The notes beneath the pieces are model-generated. The model saw nothing but the letters and a program-made list of their open reading frames with translations. It ran no database searches and was not told the origin of the DNA. Both the position numbers and the translations under genes were made by a program. 57,177 bases of DNA from an uncultured Lachnospiraceae bacterium (lineage in GTDB: Bacteria; Bacillota; Clostridia; Lachnospirales; Lachnospiraceae): positions 1-57,177 of the forward strand of contig CAMWCA010000018.1 of assembly GCA_947172705.1 (NCBI GenBank), given 5' to 3'. Shown here piece after piece: positions 14,389 to 24,170 of the stretch (its first letter is position 1; each line of letters begins with the position of its first letter).

Positions 14389-17031
14389 ATGAAAAAACTT
14401 GTTTTAATAGATGGACACAGTATTTTAAACAGAGCATTTTACGGGGTACCGGAGCTTACCAACAGTGCGGGGCTCCATACCAATGCTGTTTATGGGTTCC
14501 TGAACATCCTGTTCAAAATCTTAGAGGAAGAAAATCCGGACTATCTTACAGTGGCGTTTGATGTAAAGGCGCCCACCTTTCGCCATGAAATGTATCAGGC
14601 GTATAAGGGAACCAGAAAGCCCATGCCGGAGGAACTGCGGGAGCAGGTTCCGGTGCTGAAAGAGGTTCTTGCCGCCATGGGAATTAAAATGATGGAAAAG
14701 CCAGGGCTGGAAGCAGACGATATTCTGGGGACTCTGGCAAAGCGCGGAGAAAAGGAAGGAATGGAGGTTTCCCTCGTATCCGGCGACAGAGACCTGCTGC
14801 AAATTGCCACAGATCACATTAAGGTCCGAATTCCCAAGACAAAAGGGGGAAGGACGGAGATCGAAGATTACTATGCAGCGGATGTGGAAGCAAAATATCA
14901 GGTAAATCCAATTCAGTTTATAGATCTTAAGGCTTTGATGGGAGATACAGCCGACAATATTCCGGGGGTGCCCAAAGTAGGTGAAAAAACGGCAACGGAG
15001 TTGATGGTGGAATTTGGCTCTCTTGATAATCTGTATCAGCATATTCAGGAAGTGAAGAAGAATGCAGTCAGGGAATCCCTGAAGAATCATGAAGATCTTG
15101 CCCGTTTAAGCAAAACCCTTGCAACTATTCGGGTGGACAGCCCCCTGGAGTTTTCTTTTGAGGAAGCAAAGGTGGGAGATTTTTATACAGAGGAAGCATA
15201 TGTGGTTTTTAAAAAGCTGGAATTTAAAAATCTGTTGTCCCGATTTGAAAAAGGGGTTTCCAATGATGATATAACGGCTAAATTTCAGAGAATCGAGGAA
15301 TTGTCTGCATGCGAAAAGGTTTTTGAGGAAGCAGGCAGGATGAAAGAGGAAGGCGTTGGATTTGCGCTGCTGCAGGATAAGGTTCAGAGTCCGCCGACCG
15401 GAATCGCCCTTGCTTTTCAGGATGGCAGATGCTTTTTTATATGCTGCCAGGGATTGTTGACAGAAGGCTATTTGAAGGGGAAAGTATCCGAACTTGCCGG
15501 AGTGTGCCGGATTTTCTGCGGAGACATTAAGAATGCTTATGAATATTTTAATTGTGATGAAACGGAACGTTTTTTTGATGTGGTGCTTGCCGCTTACCTT
15601 TTAAATCCCCTGAAAAATGATTATACCATTGCGGATGTGGCAAATGAACATCTTGCTCTGATGATACCGGAACGCACTCAGTGCTTTGGGAAAGCGTCTC
15701 TTTTGCAGGCGATGGAGGAAAAACAGGAGGAATTTATCCAATATGCCTGCTTCCTTGCCTATGTGAGCATGGCGGCAGCGCCTGTACTGCAAGGAAAGCT
15801 GGAAGAGACAGGCATGCTGCCGCTGATGAAAGAGATTGAAATGCCTCTCACCCTTGTTTTACATGATATGGAGAAGGAAGGTATTTTAGTAAAGCCGGAG
15901 GAGCTGAAAAGCTATGGAGAAGCGTTGGCAGAGCGTATTCTTCAACTGGAGCAGAAGATTTATGAGGAAGCGGGAGTGGTCTTTAATATCAATTCCCCCA
16001 AACAGCTGGGAGAAATCTTATTTGACCGTCTTCAGCTTCCCGGAGGGAAAAAGACGAAAACCGGGTATTCCACGGCTGCGGATGTGCTGGAAAAGCTTGC
16101 GGCAGAGCATCCGGTTGTGGCGGATGTGCTGGAATACAGAGGGCTTGCCAAATTGAAGTCTACTTATGCAGATGGGCTTGCCGCTTTTATAGGAGCAGAT
16201 CACCGGATTCATTCTACCTTTCACCAAACCATTACGGCAACAGGGAGGATCAGCTCCACAGATCCGAATCTTCAAAATATTCCCATGCGCATGGAATTGG
16301 GAAGGAAGATCCGAAAGGTTTTTGTGCCCAGGGAAGGGTGCATTTTTACAGATGCGGATTATTCCCAGATAGAGCTTAGGATTCTTGCCCATATGTCAGG
16401 AGATCAGCAGCTCATTGAGGCTTATCGGATGCATGCGGATATCCACAGGACAACGGCGTCACAGGTGTTCCATATTCCCTTCGAGGAGGTGACGGAATTG
16501 CAGCGGCGGAATGCCAAAGCAGTGAACTTTGGAATCGTATATGGCATCAGCTCCTTTGGGCTTAGTCAGGATTTGAGCATTTCCAGAAAGGAAGCGGCGG
16601 AATACATTGAACAGTATTTTGCAACTTATCCGGGGGTAAAGAACTTCCTGGATCGGACGGTGGCTGAGGCAAAGGAAAAGGGCTATGTGACCACCATGTT
16701 TGGGAGAAGAAGACCTGTGCCTGAGCTTGGTTCCAGTAATTTTATGCAGCGCTCCTTTGGAGAAAGGGTTGCCATGAATTCCCCCATACAGGGAACCGCG
16801 GCGGACGTGATCAAGATCGCAATGGTTAAGGTATACAGGCGGTTAAAAAAGGAAAACCTGAAATCAAAATTGATTTTACAGGTGCATGATGAGCTTCTCA
16901 TAGAAACAGTGAAGGAGGAAGCGGAACAGGTGAAAAGGATTCTTGAAGAAGAAATGGCACATGCTGCGGAGCTTTCCGTAAAGCTGGAAATTGATCTTCA
17001 TGAAGGAAACGACTGGTATGATGCAAAGTGA
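14389..17031 (+). CDS. polA: DNA polymerase I
   Basis: An 880-residue family-A polymerase for Okazaki-fragment maturation and repair. Residues ~1-290 form the 5'-nuclease (LIDGHSILNRAFYG, EADDILG, SGDRDLLQ, MGDTADNIPGVP). About 300-470 corresponds to the 3'-5' exonuclease fold, but the DxE metal motif is missing (ALAFQDGRCFF where FDTET is expected), so proofreading should be absent, as in Bacillus Pol I. About 480-880 is the polymerase, with DADYSQIELRILAH, RRNAKAVNFGIVYG and QVHDELL. ATG 14389 has TGAGGA before it and begins at the conserved MKKLVLIDGHS; an earlier ATG at 14356 is not needed. Its end overlaps the next gene's likely start. Confidence 0.97.
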   Translation: MKKLVLIDGHSILNRAFYGVPELTNSAGLHTNAVYGFLNILFKILEEENPDYLTVAFDVKAPTFRHEMYQAYKGTRKPMPEELREQVPVLKEVLAAMGIKMMEKPGLEADDILGTLAKRGEKEGMEVSLVSGDRDLLQIATDHIKVRIPKTKGGRTEIEDYYAADVEAKYQVNPIQFIDLKALMGDTADNIPGVPKVGEKTATELMVEFGSLDNLYQHIQEVKKNAVRESLKNHEDLARLSKTLATIRVDSPLEFSFEEAKVGDFYTEEAYVVFKKLEFKNLLSRFEKGVSNDDITAKFQRIEELSACEKVFEEAGRMKEEGVGFALLQDKVQSPPTGIALAFQDGRCFFICCQGLLTEGYLKGKVSELAGVCRIFCGDIKNAYEYFNCDETERFFDVVLAAYLLNPLKNDYTIADVANEHLALMIPERTQCFGKASLLQAMEEKQEEFIQYACFLAYVSMAAAPVLQGKLEETGMLPLMKEIEMPLTLVLHDMEKEGILVKPEELKSYGEALAERILQLEQKIYEEAGVVFNINSPKQLGEILFDRLQLPGGKKTKTGYSTAADVLEKLAAEHPVVADVLEYRGLAKLKSTYADGLAAFIGADHRIHSTFHQTITATGRISSTDPNLQNIPMRMELGRKIRKVFVPREGCIFTDADYSQIELRILAHMSGDQQLIEAYRMHADIHRTTASQVFHIPFEEVTELQRRNAKAVNFGIVYGISSFGLSQDLSISRKEAAEYIEQYFATYPGVKNFLDRTVAEAKEKGYVTTMFGRRRPVPELGSSNFMQRSFGERVAMNSPIQGTAADVIKIAMVKVYRRLKKENLKSKLILQVHDELLIETVKEEAEQVKRILEEEMAHAAELSVKLEIDLHEGNDWYDAK

Positions 17032-17638
17032 CGGTAAACATATGAGAGTGATTGGAATTACCGGCGGTGTGGGATCTGGAAAGTCAGCGTTGCTTGCTTA
17101 TATAAGAGAGAGATACTGCTGCAGGGTACTGCTGGCGGATGAGGTGGCACATCAGGTCATGGAGCCGGGACAGCCCTGTTATGAAAAGCTGACAGCTCTC
17201 TTATCCTCCCGGATTCTCCAGGAGGACGGGAGAATACATAAAGGAAAGATGGCGGCTGAGATTTTTGGGGATCAGGAACGGCTGAAAGCGGTAAACGCCA
17301 TCATCCATCCGGCAGTAAAGGAAAGAGTCCTGGATGAGATCTGCAAAAGGCAAAGAGAAGGAAAGCTGGATTTTCTTTTTGTGGAAGCGGCGCTTTTGAT
17401 CGAGGACGGTTATTTGGATATTGTGGATGAAATGTGGTATATTTACAGTGCGGAGGATGTCAGGCGCAGGCGGCTTAAGGAAGCGAGAAATTATTCTGAT
17501 GAGAAGATCGACGCAATTATGAGATCTCAGCTTACGGAAGAACAATTTAGAAAATATTGCAGTGTTGTAATTGAAAACAATGGAAATATGGAAACAGCCT
17601 GTGAACAAATTGACAGGCAGTTGGGGGAATATCTGTGA
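17018..17638 (+). CDS. coaE: Dephospho-CoA kinase
   Basis: A ~206-residue P-loop kinase for the last step of coenzyme A synthesis. Walker A is GGVGSGKS near the N-terminus, followed by LADEVAHQVMEPG (the conserved Asp substrate motif) and the C-terminal RRLKEARNYS...RMRSQ-like lid (here IMRSQLTEEQ). Three starts are possible: ATG 17018 (AAGGAA 10 bases upstream), ATG 17021, and ATG 17042, which gives the family's usual N-terminus but lacks a clear RBS. The first is used here. It overlaps the polA end by 14 bases and the next gene by one base, so the three are likely co-translated. Confidence 0.93.
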   Translation: MMQSDGKHMRVIGITGGVGSGKSALLAYIRERYCCRVLLADEVAHQVMEPGQPCYEKLTALLSSRILQEDGRIHKGKMAAEIFGDQERLKAVNAIIHPAVKERVLDEICKRQREGKLDFLFVEAALLIEDGYLDIVDEMWYIYSAEDVRRRRLKEARNYSDEKIDAIMRSQLTEEQFRKYCSVVIENNGNMETACEQIDRQLGEYL

Positions 17639-19746
17639 TGGAAGGAAGAGGATATACAGGGCAGCTGGTGTTTGGGCTGGATATTGGAACCAGAAGCATT
17701 GTGGGCACCGTGGGGTATAAGAGCGGAGACCAGTTCGTTGTGATGGCGCAGCGGATGAAGGAACATGAGACAAGGGCTATGCTGGACGGGCAGATCCATG
17801 ATATTCAGAAGGTGGGAGAAACCATCAGGGCGGTGAAGGAACAGCTTGAGGATGCCGTTTCCCGAAAGCTTTCCCAGGTTTGTATTGCCGCAGCAGGGCG
17901 CGTCCTTCGCACGGTAACCACCCATGTGGAGTATCCTTTTACAGGGGATCGGGAAGTGGATCAGGAGGATATTTACGGCCTGGTGTCAGCAGGGGTGGAA
18001 AAAGCCTATCAGGAATTTCTGGAAGAGAAGAACGAGGAAGATATTAAGTTCTACTGTGTGGGACACTCTGTGGTGCGCTATTACCTGAACGGTTATCCCA
18101 TGGGAAATCTGGAGGGGCATAAGGCAAGAACCATAGGGGTGGATCTGATTGCAACTTTTTTGCCGGATGATGTGGTGGACGGCTTGTACAAGGCGGTGGA
18201 ACTTGCAGGTCTTTCTGTCAGCAGTCTTACCCTGGAGCCTATTGCAGCGATTCAACTGGCAATTCCGGAACGATTTCGGATGTTGAATATTGCGCTTTTG
18301 GATGTGGGGGCAGGAACCTCTGATATATCCATTACAAACGACGGCTGTATTCTGGCATATGGGATGATTCCGGTGGCGGGCGATGCCCTGACAGAGGAGA
18401 TAGCAAGGCATTGTCTGGTGGACTTTGCTACGGCGGAACAGATCAAACGGGATGCAGGGGAGAAGGAAACCATATCCTACACGGATATTATGTTTTTGCC
18501 CCAAACCATTACCAGCAAAGAAGTCAGGCAGATCACGGCAAATCTCATCGAAGATATGGCAAGGCAGGCGGCTGAAAAAATCAGGGAATTGAATGGAGAT
18601 AAGGCGGTCAGCGCGGTGTTCGTAGTTGGCGGCGGGGGAAAGATGCCGGGATATACGGACGCCATTGCGGATCAGCTTGGAATCGCCAGGGAGAGAGTTG
18701 CGCTTCGGGGCGAGGAGGTCATGCAGCAGATTGTTTTTGAGGAAGAGGTGAAAAAGGACAGCCTTTTGGTTACACCTATTGGGATCTGCCTTAATTTTTA
18801 TGAACAGAGCAATAATTTTATTTTTGTCAGCTTTAATGACAGCCGAATCAAAATTTATGATAACAACCGGCTGAATGTGGCGGATGCGGCGATGCAGGTT
18901 CAGTTCCCCAATGAGGGGCTTTTTCCGAAGAGAGGAAAAGAGCTTACCTTTATGGTAGACGGCAAGCAGCGAATGGTCAGAGGGCAGCTGGGAGAAGCGG
19001 CACAGATTACCATCAACGGGGAACCGGCGGATATCCATACGTCTATCCATGCAAACGATATTATTAAGGTAAAGGAATCTACGGAGGGAGAAGCAGCCCG
19101 TGCAACTATTGGATCTTTGCCGGAAAGCACGCAGATCCTTTCCGTATATGTGAATGACAGAAAGGTAGAAGTGCCCCGGTTTGCCAGCGTTAATGGAACC
19201 CTTCAGTCCAATTACTATGAAATTCAGGAGGGAGACAGGATCGAGATCCTGAATTACTATACGGTGGGACAGATCGCCGAATTTATGGACGTTATGCTTG
19301 ATCCCCATATGAATCTGTATGTAAACCGTATGCTTGCCGACCGGAATACTCCGGTATATGAAAATTTCTCTGTGTTATGGACACTGGAAACCCTTCACAC
19401 AGATATGGAGGAAGCGGAAGAAGAGGAATGGGAACAGGAGGAGGATTCAGGCAATGAGGGAAAGGAGTTTCCCGGGCAGCAGGAGCCATTGGCAGAAGCA
19501 ACTGCGGAACCAAAAGAACAGCAGCCATCGGAAGAAACGGATTTCATTCAGCTGATCGTGAATCATAAGCCGGTTACTTTGAAGGGAAAGAAGGAATATG
19601 TGTACGTGGATGTATTTGAGGCGATTGATATAGATTTGTCAAGATTAAGAGGCAAGGGGATCGTTACCACGTTGAACGGACGAAAGGCACAGTATATGGA
19701 ACCTATTCACACAGGCGATGTGATAGAAGTATACTGGCAGTCATAA
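17638..19746 (+). CDS. FtsA-like actin-fold ATPase with long C-terminal extension
   Basis: A 702-residue protein. Residues ~8-380 have the FtsA/HSP70 actin fold: LDIGTRSIVGTV (phosphate 1), LLDVGAGTSDISI (phosphate 2), VVGGGGKMPG (adenosine). Canonical FtsA is ~420 residues; this has ~310 more. The extra part contains beta-rich modules (~425-555), an acidic Glu-rich linker (~590-640), and a final ~70-residue module (IQLIVNHKPVTLKG...GDVIEVYWQS) that looks like a beta-grasp fold. No amphipathic membrane-targeting helix like the FtsA C-terminus is obvious. No ftsZ is adjacent. Such long FtsA-domain proteins occur in clostridia, with unknown role. ATG 17638 (GGGGGA 9 bases before) is preferred to the overlapping GTG at 17635. 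Confidence 0.85.
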   Translation: MEGRGYTGQLVFGLDIGTRSIVGTVGYKSGDQFVVMAQRMKEHETRAMLDGQIHDIQKVGETIRAVKEQLEDAVSRKLSQVCIAAAGRVLRTVTTHVEYPFTGDREVDQEDIYGLVSAGVEKAYQEFLEEKNEEDIKFYCVGHSVVRYYLNGYPMGNLEGHKARTIGVDLIATFLPDDVVDGLYKAVELAGLSVSSLTLEPIAAIQLAIPERFRMLNIALLDVGAGTSDISITNDGCILAYGMIPVAGDALTEEIARHCLVDFATAEQIKRDAGEKETISYTDIMFLPQTITSKEVRQITANLIEDMARQAAEKIRELNGDKAVSAVFVVGGGGKMPGYTDAIADQLGIARERVALRGEEVMQQIVFEEEVKKDSLLVTPIGICLNFYEQSNNFIFVSFNDSRIKIYDNNRLNVADAAMQVQFPNEGLFPKRGKELTFMVDGKQRMVRGQLGEAAQITINGEPADIHTSIHANDIIKVKESTEGEAARATIGSLPESTQILSVYVNDRKVEVPRFASVNGTLQSNYYEIQEGDRIEILNYYTVGQIAEFMDVMLDPHMNLYVNRMLADRNTPVYENFSVLWTLETLHTDMEEAEEEEWEQEEDSGNEGKEFPGQQEPLAEATAEPKEQQPSEETDFIQLIVNHKPVTLKGKKEYVYVDVFEAIDIDLSRLRGKGIVTTLNGRKAQYMEPIHTGDVIEVYWQS

Positions 19747-19767
19747 AAACACAGGAATGGAAGAAAA

Positions 19768-20595
19768 ATGAGAATATGTAGTATTGCAAGCGGAAGCAGC
19801 GGAAATTGTATTTATGTTGGTTCAGATACCACCCATCTTCTGGTGGATGTGGGGATTAGTGGAAAGAGGACGGAAGCGGGCTTAAAGGAACTTGATTTGT
19901 CCATGAGGGACATCGACGGCATTTTTATCACCCATGAACATGCAGATCATATTGCAGGGCTTGGGGTCTTGAGCAGAAAATATGAGACGCCCATTTACGC
20001 TACGCCGGGTACCATCCAGGCGATCAGGAGAAATGCTTCTTTAGGGGAAATACCGGAGGGATTGTTTTGTCCCGTAAAAGCGGATGAAAAGATTATAATA
20101 AAGGATCTTACCTGTAATCCCATGGAGATCTCCCATGACGCGGCGGAACCGGTGGCATACCGGATCGCTCATGGAAAGAAAAAAATAGGCATTATAACGG
20201 ATCTGGGCACCTATGATGACTATACGGTGGAATCTTTGCGGGGAATGGATGCCCTGCTGTTAGAGGCGAATCATGATGTGAATATGCTTCAGGTAGGACC
20301 TTATCCTTATTATTTAAAACGGCGTATTTTAGGAGACAGGGGACATTTGTCCAATGAAAGAGCGGGGCAGCTTTTGTGTGATCTGCTTCATGATCATATG
20401 CAGGCTGTTATGCTTGGGCATCTCAGCAAGGAAAATAATCTTCCGGAGCTTGCCTATGAGGCGGTGCGGGTAGAGGTAACCATGGCGCGTATGAACAGGG
20501 AAAAGGAAGAGGAGGTTTCGGATATCAAAGTCTCCGATTTCCCTATGTATGTTGCGGCAAGAAACGAATCGTCTCCTGTAATACATATTGCATAA
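19768..20595 (+). CDS. walJ: MBL-fold metallo-hydrolase, YycJ/WalJ type
   Basis: A 275-residue metallo-beta-lactamase-fold protein. The metal motif is THEHADHIAGL (~52-62), followed by a later His (EISHDAAEP), Asp (ITDLGTYDD) and LGHLSKENN near the end. The N-terminus SIASGSSGNCIYV is diagnostic of the YycJ/WalJ group, which is linked to the WalRK cell-wall regulon and suggested to act as a nuclease in DNA repair. Here it is separated from any walRK genes, in a run with the FtsA-like gene (21-base gap) and the ACT-domain gene. Confidence 0.88.
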   Translation: MRICSIASGSSGNCIYVGSDTTHLLVDVGISGKRTEAGLKELDLSMRDIDGIFITHEHADHIAGLGVLSRKYETPIYATPGTIQAIRRNASLGEIPEGLFCPVKADEKIIIKDLTCNPMEISHDAAEPVAYRIAHGKKKIGIITDLGTYDDYTVESLRGMDALLLEANHDVNMLQVGPYPYYLKRRILGDRGHLSNERAGQLLCDLLHDHMQAVMLGHLSKENNLPELAYEAVRVEVTMARMNREKEEEVSDIKVSDFPMYVAARNESSPVIHIA

Positions 20596-20634
20596 GGAAT
20601 AAAATAAATGAATGGCTTCGGAATGGAGGAAAAA

Positions 20635-20907
20635 ATGAACAAAACAATTATTACGGTGGTAGGGAAAGATACGGTTGGCATTATTGCCAGAGTGTGCACA
20701 TACCTTGCTGAAAATAAAATCAATATCCTGGATATTTCTCAGACGATCGTGCAGGGATACTTTAATATGATGATGATCGTTGACACAAACGCCATGGAGA
20801 AGCACTTTGGAGAGATGGCGGATGAACTGCACCGTCTGGGTGAGGAGATCGGCGTGGACATCAAATGTCAAAAGGAAGAAATTTTTGACAAGATGCACAG
20901 AATATAA
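20635..20907 (+). CDS. ACT-domain protein (UPF0237)
   Basis: A 90-residue protein made of a single ACT domain ([32 protein letters not shown]) with a short helical tail, resembling the GcvR-type ACT regulators. ACT domains bind amino acids. ATG 20635 has a perfect GGAGG upstream, so the in-frame ATG at 20608 is rejected. It is followed after 26 bases by the UPF0210 gene; this pairing is widely conserved in Firmicutes, suggesting the ACT protein regulates or partners the larger one. The ligand is unknown. Confidence 0.92.
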   Translation: MNKTIITVVGKDTVGIIARVCTYLAENKINILDISQTIVQGYFNMMMIVDTNAMEKHFGEMADELHRLGEEIGVDIKCQKEEIFDKMHRI

Positions 20908-20933
20908 TTTTGCTGATATCGGAAAGGATAATT

Positions 20934-22298
20934 ATGATTAATTTATTTGAGGTTGTGGAAACAAATGAAATGATTACCAAGGAAAACCTGGATGTTCGTA
21001 CCATTACCCTTGGCATCAGTCTGTTGGACTGTATTGATTCCGATCTGAGCAGGCTGAAAGATAACATATACCGGAAGATCTATGAGGCGGCAAAGGATCT
21101 GGTTAAGACAGGGGAAGAGATTTCCAGGGAATTTGGCATTCCCATCGTCAACAAAAGAATTTCGGTAACCCCTGTTGCCCTTGTGGGAGGAGCCGCATGT
21201 AAAACGGCGGAGGACTTTACTTCTATTGCAAAGACCCTTGATCAGGTGGCGCATGAGGTTGGCGTGAATTTTATCGGAGGCTATTCGGCGCTGGTGTCAA
21301 AAGGAATGACAGCAGCGGACGAGCTTTTGATCCGCTCCATCCCTGCGGCTCTTGCCAGTACGGAAAGGGTATGCAGCTCCGTAAACCTGGGTTCTACCAA
21401 AACCGGTATCAATATGGACGCTGTAAAGCTGATGGGGGAGATCATCAGGGAGACTGCGGAATACACGAAGGAACAGGATTCCCTGGGCTGTGCAAAGCTG
21501 GTGGTGTTCTGCAATGCGCCGGATGACAATCCTTTTATGGCAGGCGCGTTTCATGGGGTCACAGAGGCGGACAAGATCATCAATGTAGGGGTCAGCGGTC
21601 CCGGCGTTGTGAAGAATGCCCTTTCAAAGGTAAGGGGAGAAAACTTTGAGGTACTTTGTGAGACCATTAAGAAAACGGCATTTAAGGTGACAAGGGTAGG
21701 TCAGCTGGTGGCACAGGAGGCATCTGCAAGGTTAGGAGTGCCTTTCGGCATTGTGGATCTGTCCTTGGCGCCTACGCCGGCAATTGGAGACAGTGTGGCG
21801 GATATTCTGTGTGAGATCGGTCTTGAATATGCAGGGGCGCCTGGAACAACGGCGGCGCTTGCGCTTTTAAACGATCAGGTAAAGAAAGGGGGCGTTATGG
21901 CGTCTTCCTATGTAGGCGGCTTAAGCGGCGCCTTTATTCCGGTCAGCGAGGATCAGGGAATGATCGATGCAGTGGAGGCAGGGGCGCTTACGTTGGAAAA
22001 GCTGGAGGCAATGACCTGTGTCTGTTCTGTGGGCCTGGACATGATCGCCATACCGGGAGATACAAAAGCATCCACCATTTCTGGCATTATTGCAGATGAA
22101 ATGGCGATTGGAATGGTGAATCAGAAAACCACGGCAGTGCGTATCATTCCTGTGGTTGGAAAAGGCGTAGGAGAAACGGTGGAGTTTGGCGGACTTCTGG
22201 GATATGCCCCGGTTATGCCTGTGAATCCCTTTTCCTGTGATGAATTCGTGAAACGGGGCGGAAGGATTCCGGCGCCTATTCACAGCTTTAAAAATTAA
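20934..22298 (+). CDS. UPF0210 / PFL-family protein (DUF711)
   Basis: A 454-residue cytoplasmic protein of the UPF0210 family, structurally related to pyruvate formate-lyase-like barrels but without a visible glycyl-radical loop. Characteristic stretches are [42 protein letters not shown] and [15 protein letters not shown]. The biochemical function of the family is not settled. It forms a conserved pair with the ACT-domain gene just upstream. ATG 20934 has AAGGA before it; the upstream in-frame ATG at 20910 lies directly at the previous stop and lacks an RBS. Confidence 0.92.
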   Translation: MINLFEVVETNEMITKENLDVRTITLGISLLDCIDSDLSRLKDNIYRKIYEAAKDLVKTGEEISREFGIPIVNKRISVTPVALVGGAACKTAEDFTSIAKTLDQVAHEVGVNFIGGYSALVSKGMTAADELLIRSIPAALASTERVCSSVNLGSTKTGINMDAVKLMGEIIRETAEYTKEQDSLGCAKLVVFCNAPDDNPFMAGAFHGVTEADKIINVGVSGPGVVKNALSKVRGENFEVLCETIKKTAFKVTRVGQLVAQEASARLGVPFGIVDLSLAPTPAIGDSVADILCEIGLEYAGAPGTTAALALLNDQVKKGGVMASSYVGGLSGAFIPVSEDQGMIDAVEAGALTLEKLEAMTCVCSVGLDMIAIPGDTKASTISGIIADEMAIGMVNQKTTAVRIIPVVGKGVGETVEFGGLLGYAPVMPVNPFSCDEFVKRGGRIPAPIHSFKN

Positions 22299-22318
22299 AA
22301 AGTGTATGGAGGTAAGGT

Positions 22319-24073
22319 ATGGACTTTAACGCAGTTTATCACAGAGCAAACGACAATTATTGTTATCCCTTAGATTCCAATCAACTGGTCATTAACATCA
22401 GAACAGGATGTGATGTGCAGTATGTGAATATTATACAGGGAGATCCCTTCCGGGCAGGTATTCTGGGGGGCGGAGAGACCTGGACAGGGGATGCCATGAA
22501 CATCCCTTTTAAGAAACGGTTGAAAAACCAACTGTGGTGGACGACTACCATAGAACCTTATTACAAACGTCTGAAATATTTTTTCGAAATCAAAACCGAA
22601 AATGAAAAATGGTTTTACTTTGAGGATGGCATTGTCAGCGAGGCGCAGATGAACCTGGAGGGAAGAAGCCGCCAGTGCTTTGTATATCCGTGGATGAATC
22701 CGGCGGATATCAATGAAACGCCGGAATGGGTAAATCAGACCATATGGTATCAGATCTTCCCGGAAAGGTTCTGCAACGGTGATCCGTCAAACGATCCTGA
22801 GGGAACCCTTCCATGGAGAGAAGAAGGGGCTGTTACCAATGAAGAGTTTTTTGGAGGGGACTTACAGGGAATCATCAATAAACTGGATTATCTTGAGGAT
22901 CTTGGTATTACAGGCCTGTATCTGACACCGGTGAACGAAGCACCCTCCGCTCATAAATATGATACTTCCGATTATACCAAAATCGATCCTCATTTCGGAG
23001 ACGAGAATATCATGCGCACTTTGGTGCAGGAGGCGCACAGGCGAGGCATACGCATTATGCTGGACGGTGTGTTTAATCACTGTGGCGCCAACTTCATGCC
23101 CTGGCGTGAGGTGGTGGAAAAAGGACCTGAATCTGAATATTATGATTGGTTTATGATACAGGAATGGCCCTTTGGGCAGGGCGCTGCGCGCGCCAGACAG
23201 TATTACAGCTTTGCTTTTGCGGATGATATGCCCAAGTTAAACACCAACAACCCCAGGGTACGTGAGTATCTGTTAAAGGTATGCGAGGAGTGGGTCAGAA
23301 AATACGATATTGACGGTATTCGTCTGGACGTTGCAAATGAAATTTCCCATGTGTTCTGTAAAGAACTGCGTTCAAAAATGAAAGCCATTAAATCCGATAT
23401 TTATATTTTAGGTGAGATCTGGCATGACGCTATGCCCTGGCTTCGGGGGGATGAGTTTGATGCGGTTATGAATTATCCGCTGGCGGAGAGCATTAAGGAT
23501 TTTTGGATCGATAAATCTCTTTCCAATGAGGATTTTGAATATACCATCAACCGATGCTATACAGGATACATGCAGCAGACCAATGATGTGATGTTCAACC
23601 TGCTGGATTCTCACGATACAAAACGTTTGCGCTCGGATGTAAAGAACATGGATGAATTTTTCCAGCAGCTTGCAGTGCTCTTTACCATGCCTGGAAGCCC
23701 CTGTATTTATTATGGGACGGAAATTGCAATGGAAGGCGGACATGATCCGGACTGCAGACGGTGTATGCCCTGGGGAAAAATTGAGAAAGGAGAGTACGAC
23801 GAGCGGATCGAAATGGTGAGAGGCCTGATCAAGCTTCGCAAAGAAGAACCGCTTCTTCGGGACAGAAACTTTCATTTTCCCAATAAAATCAACCGCAGAA
23901 GGGTAATTGAATTTACCAAGGTGGGGTGGATGGATAACTATGTTGAGGTGATCATCAACTGCGAGGAGGAGGATATCGAGGTTCCGAGGGAAGGTGAAGT
24001 GCTGTATAAGCGACATTATATTGACAGTACCCTTTTGAAAAATGGAATATTAATTCGCAGAATTAAGAAATAG
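22319..24073 (+). CDS. GH13 alpha-glycosidase (cyclomaltodextrinase/neopullulanase type)
   Basis: A 584-residue cytoplasmic enzyme without a signal peptide. Residues ~1-130 form an N-terminal beta domain like CBM34 of the GH13_20 subfamily. The catalytic barrel follows (~135-510), with GVFNHCG (region I), nucleophile Asp337 in GIRLDVANE, acid/base Glu366 in LGEIWHD, and transition-state Asp433 in SHDTKR. The C-terminal domain is short. It should cleave internalised maltodextrins, cyclodextrins or pullulan fragments. RBS GGAGG is 8 bases before the ATG, 20 bases after UPF0210. It directly precedes the sugar-type ABC operon, but a promoter separates them, so a functional link is only suggested. 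Confidence 0.93.
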   Translation: MDFNAVYHRANDNYCYPLDSNQLVINIRTGCDVQYVNIIQGDPFRAGILGGGETWTGDAMNIPFKKRLKNQLWWTTTIEPYYKRLKYFFEIKTENEKWFYFEDGIVSEAQMNLEGRSRQCFVYPWMNPADINETPEWVNQTIWYQIFPERFCNGDPSNDPEGTLPWREEGAVTNEEFFGGDLQGIINKLDYLEDLGITGLYLTPVNEAPSAHKYDTSDYTKIDPHFGDENIMRTLVQEAHRRGIRIMLDGVFNHCGANFMPWREVVEKGPESEYYDWFMIQEWPFGQGAARARQYYSFAFADDMPKLNTNNPRVREYLLKVCEEWVRKYDIDGIRLDVANEISHVFCKELRSKMKAIKSDIYILGEIWHDAMPWLRGDEFDAVMNYPLAESIKDFWIDKSLSNEDFEYTINRCYTGYMQQTNDVMFNLLDSHDTKRLRSDVKNMDEFFQQLAVLFTMPGSPCIYYGTEIAMEGGHDPDCRRCMPWGKIEKGEYDERIEMVRGLIKLRKEEPLLRDRNFHFPNKINRRRVIEFTKVGWMDNYVEVIINCEEEDIEVPREGEVLYKRHYIDSTLLKNGILIRRIKK

Positions 24074-24100
24074 CTTAGGAAAAAATTAAGATAGTCTTCG

Positions 24101-24129
24101 TTGTGTCACCGGGTATAGTGTGCTATAGT
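24101..24129 (+). promoter_or_regulatory. Promoter of the propeller-lipoprotein/permease operon
   Basis: TTGTGT (24101-24106), 17-base spacer, TATAGT (24124-24129), 41 bases before the first gene. No later promoter of comparable quality was seen before 33930. Confidence 0.65.
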
Positions 24130-24170
24130 TTGTATGTAAATGTTAATAAAAGCACAAGATGAGGTATATT

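Noticed and set aside
17986..19308. Minus-strand open frame of 440 codons opposite the FtsA-like gene
   Set aside because: No RBS or family motif; the plus-strand frame has clear actin-fold motifs. The length follows from the codon bias of the real gene.
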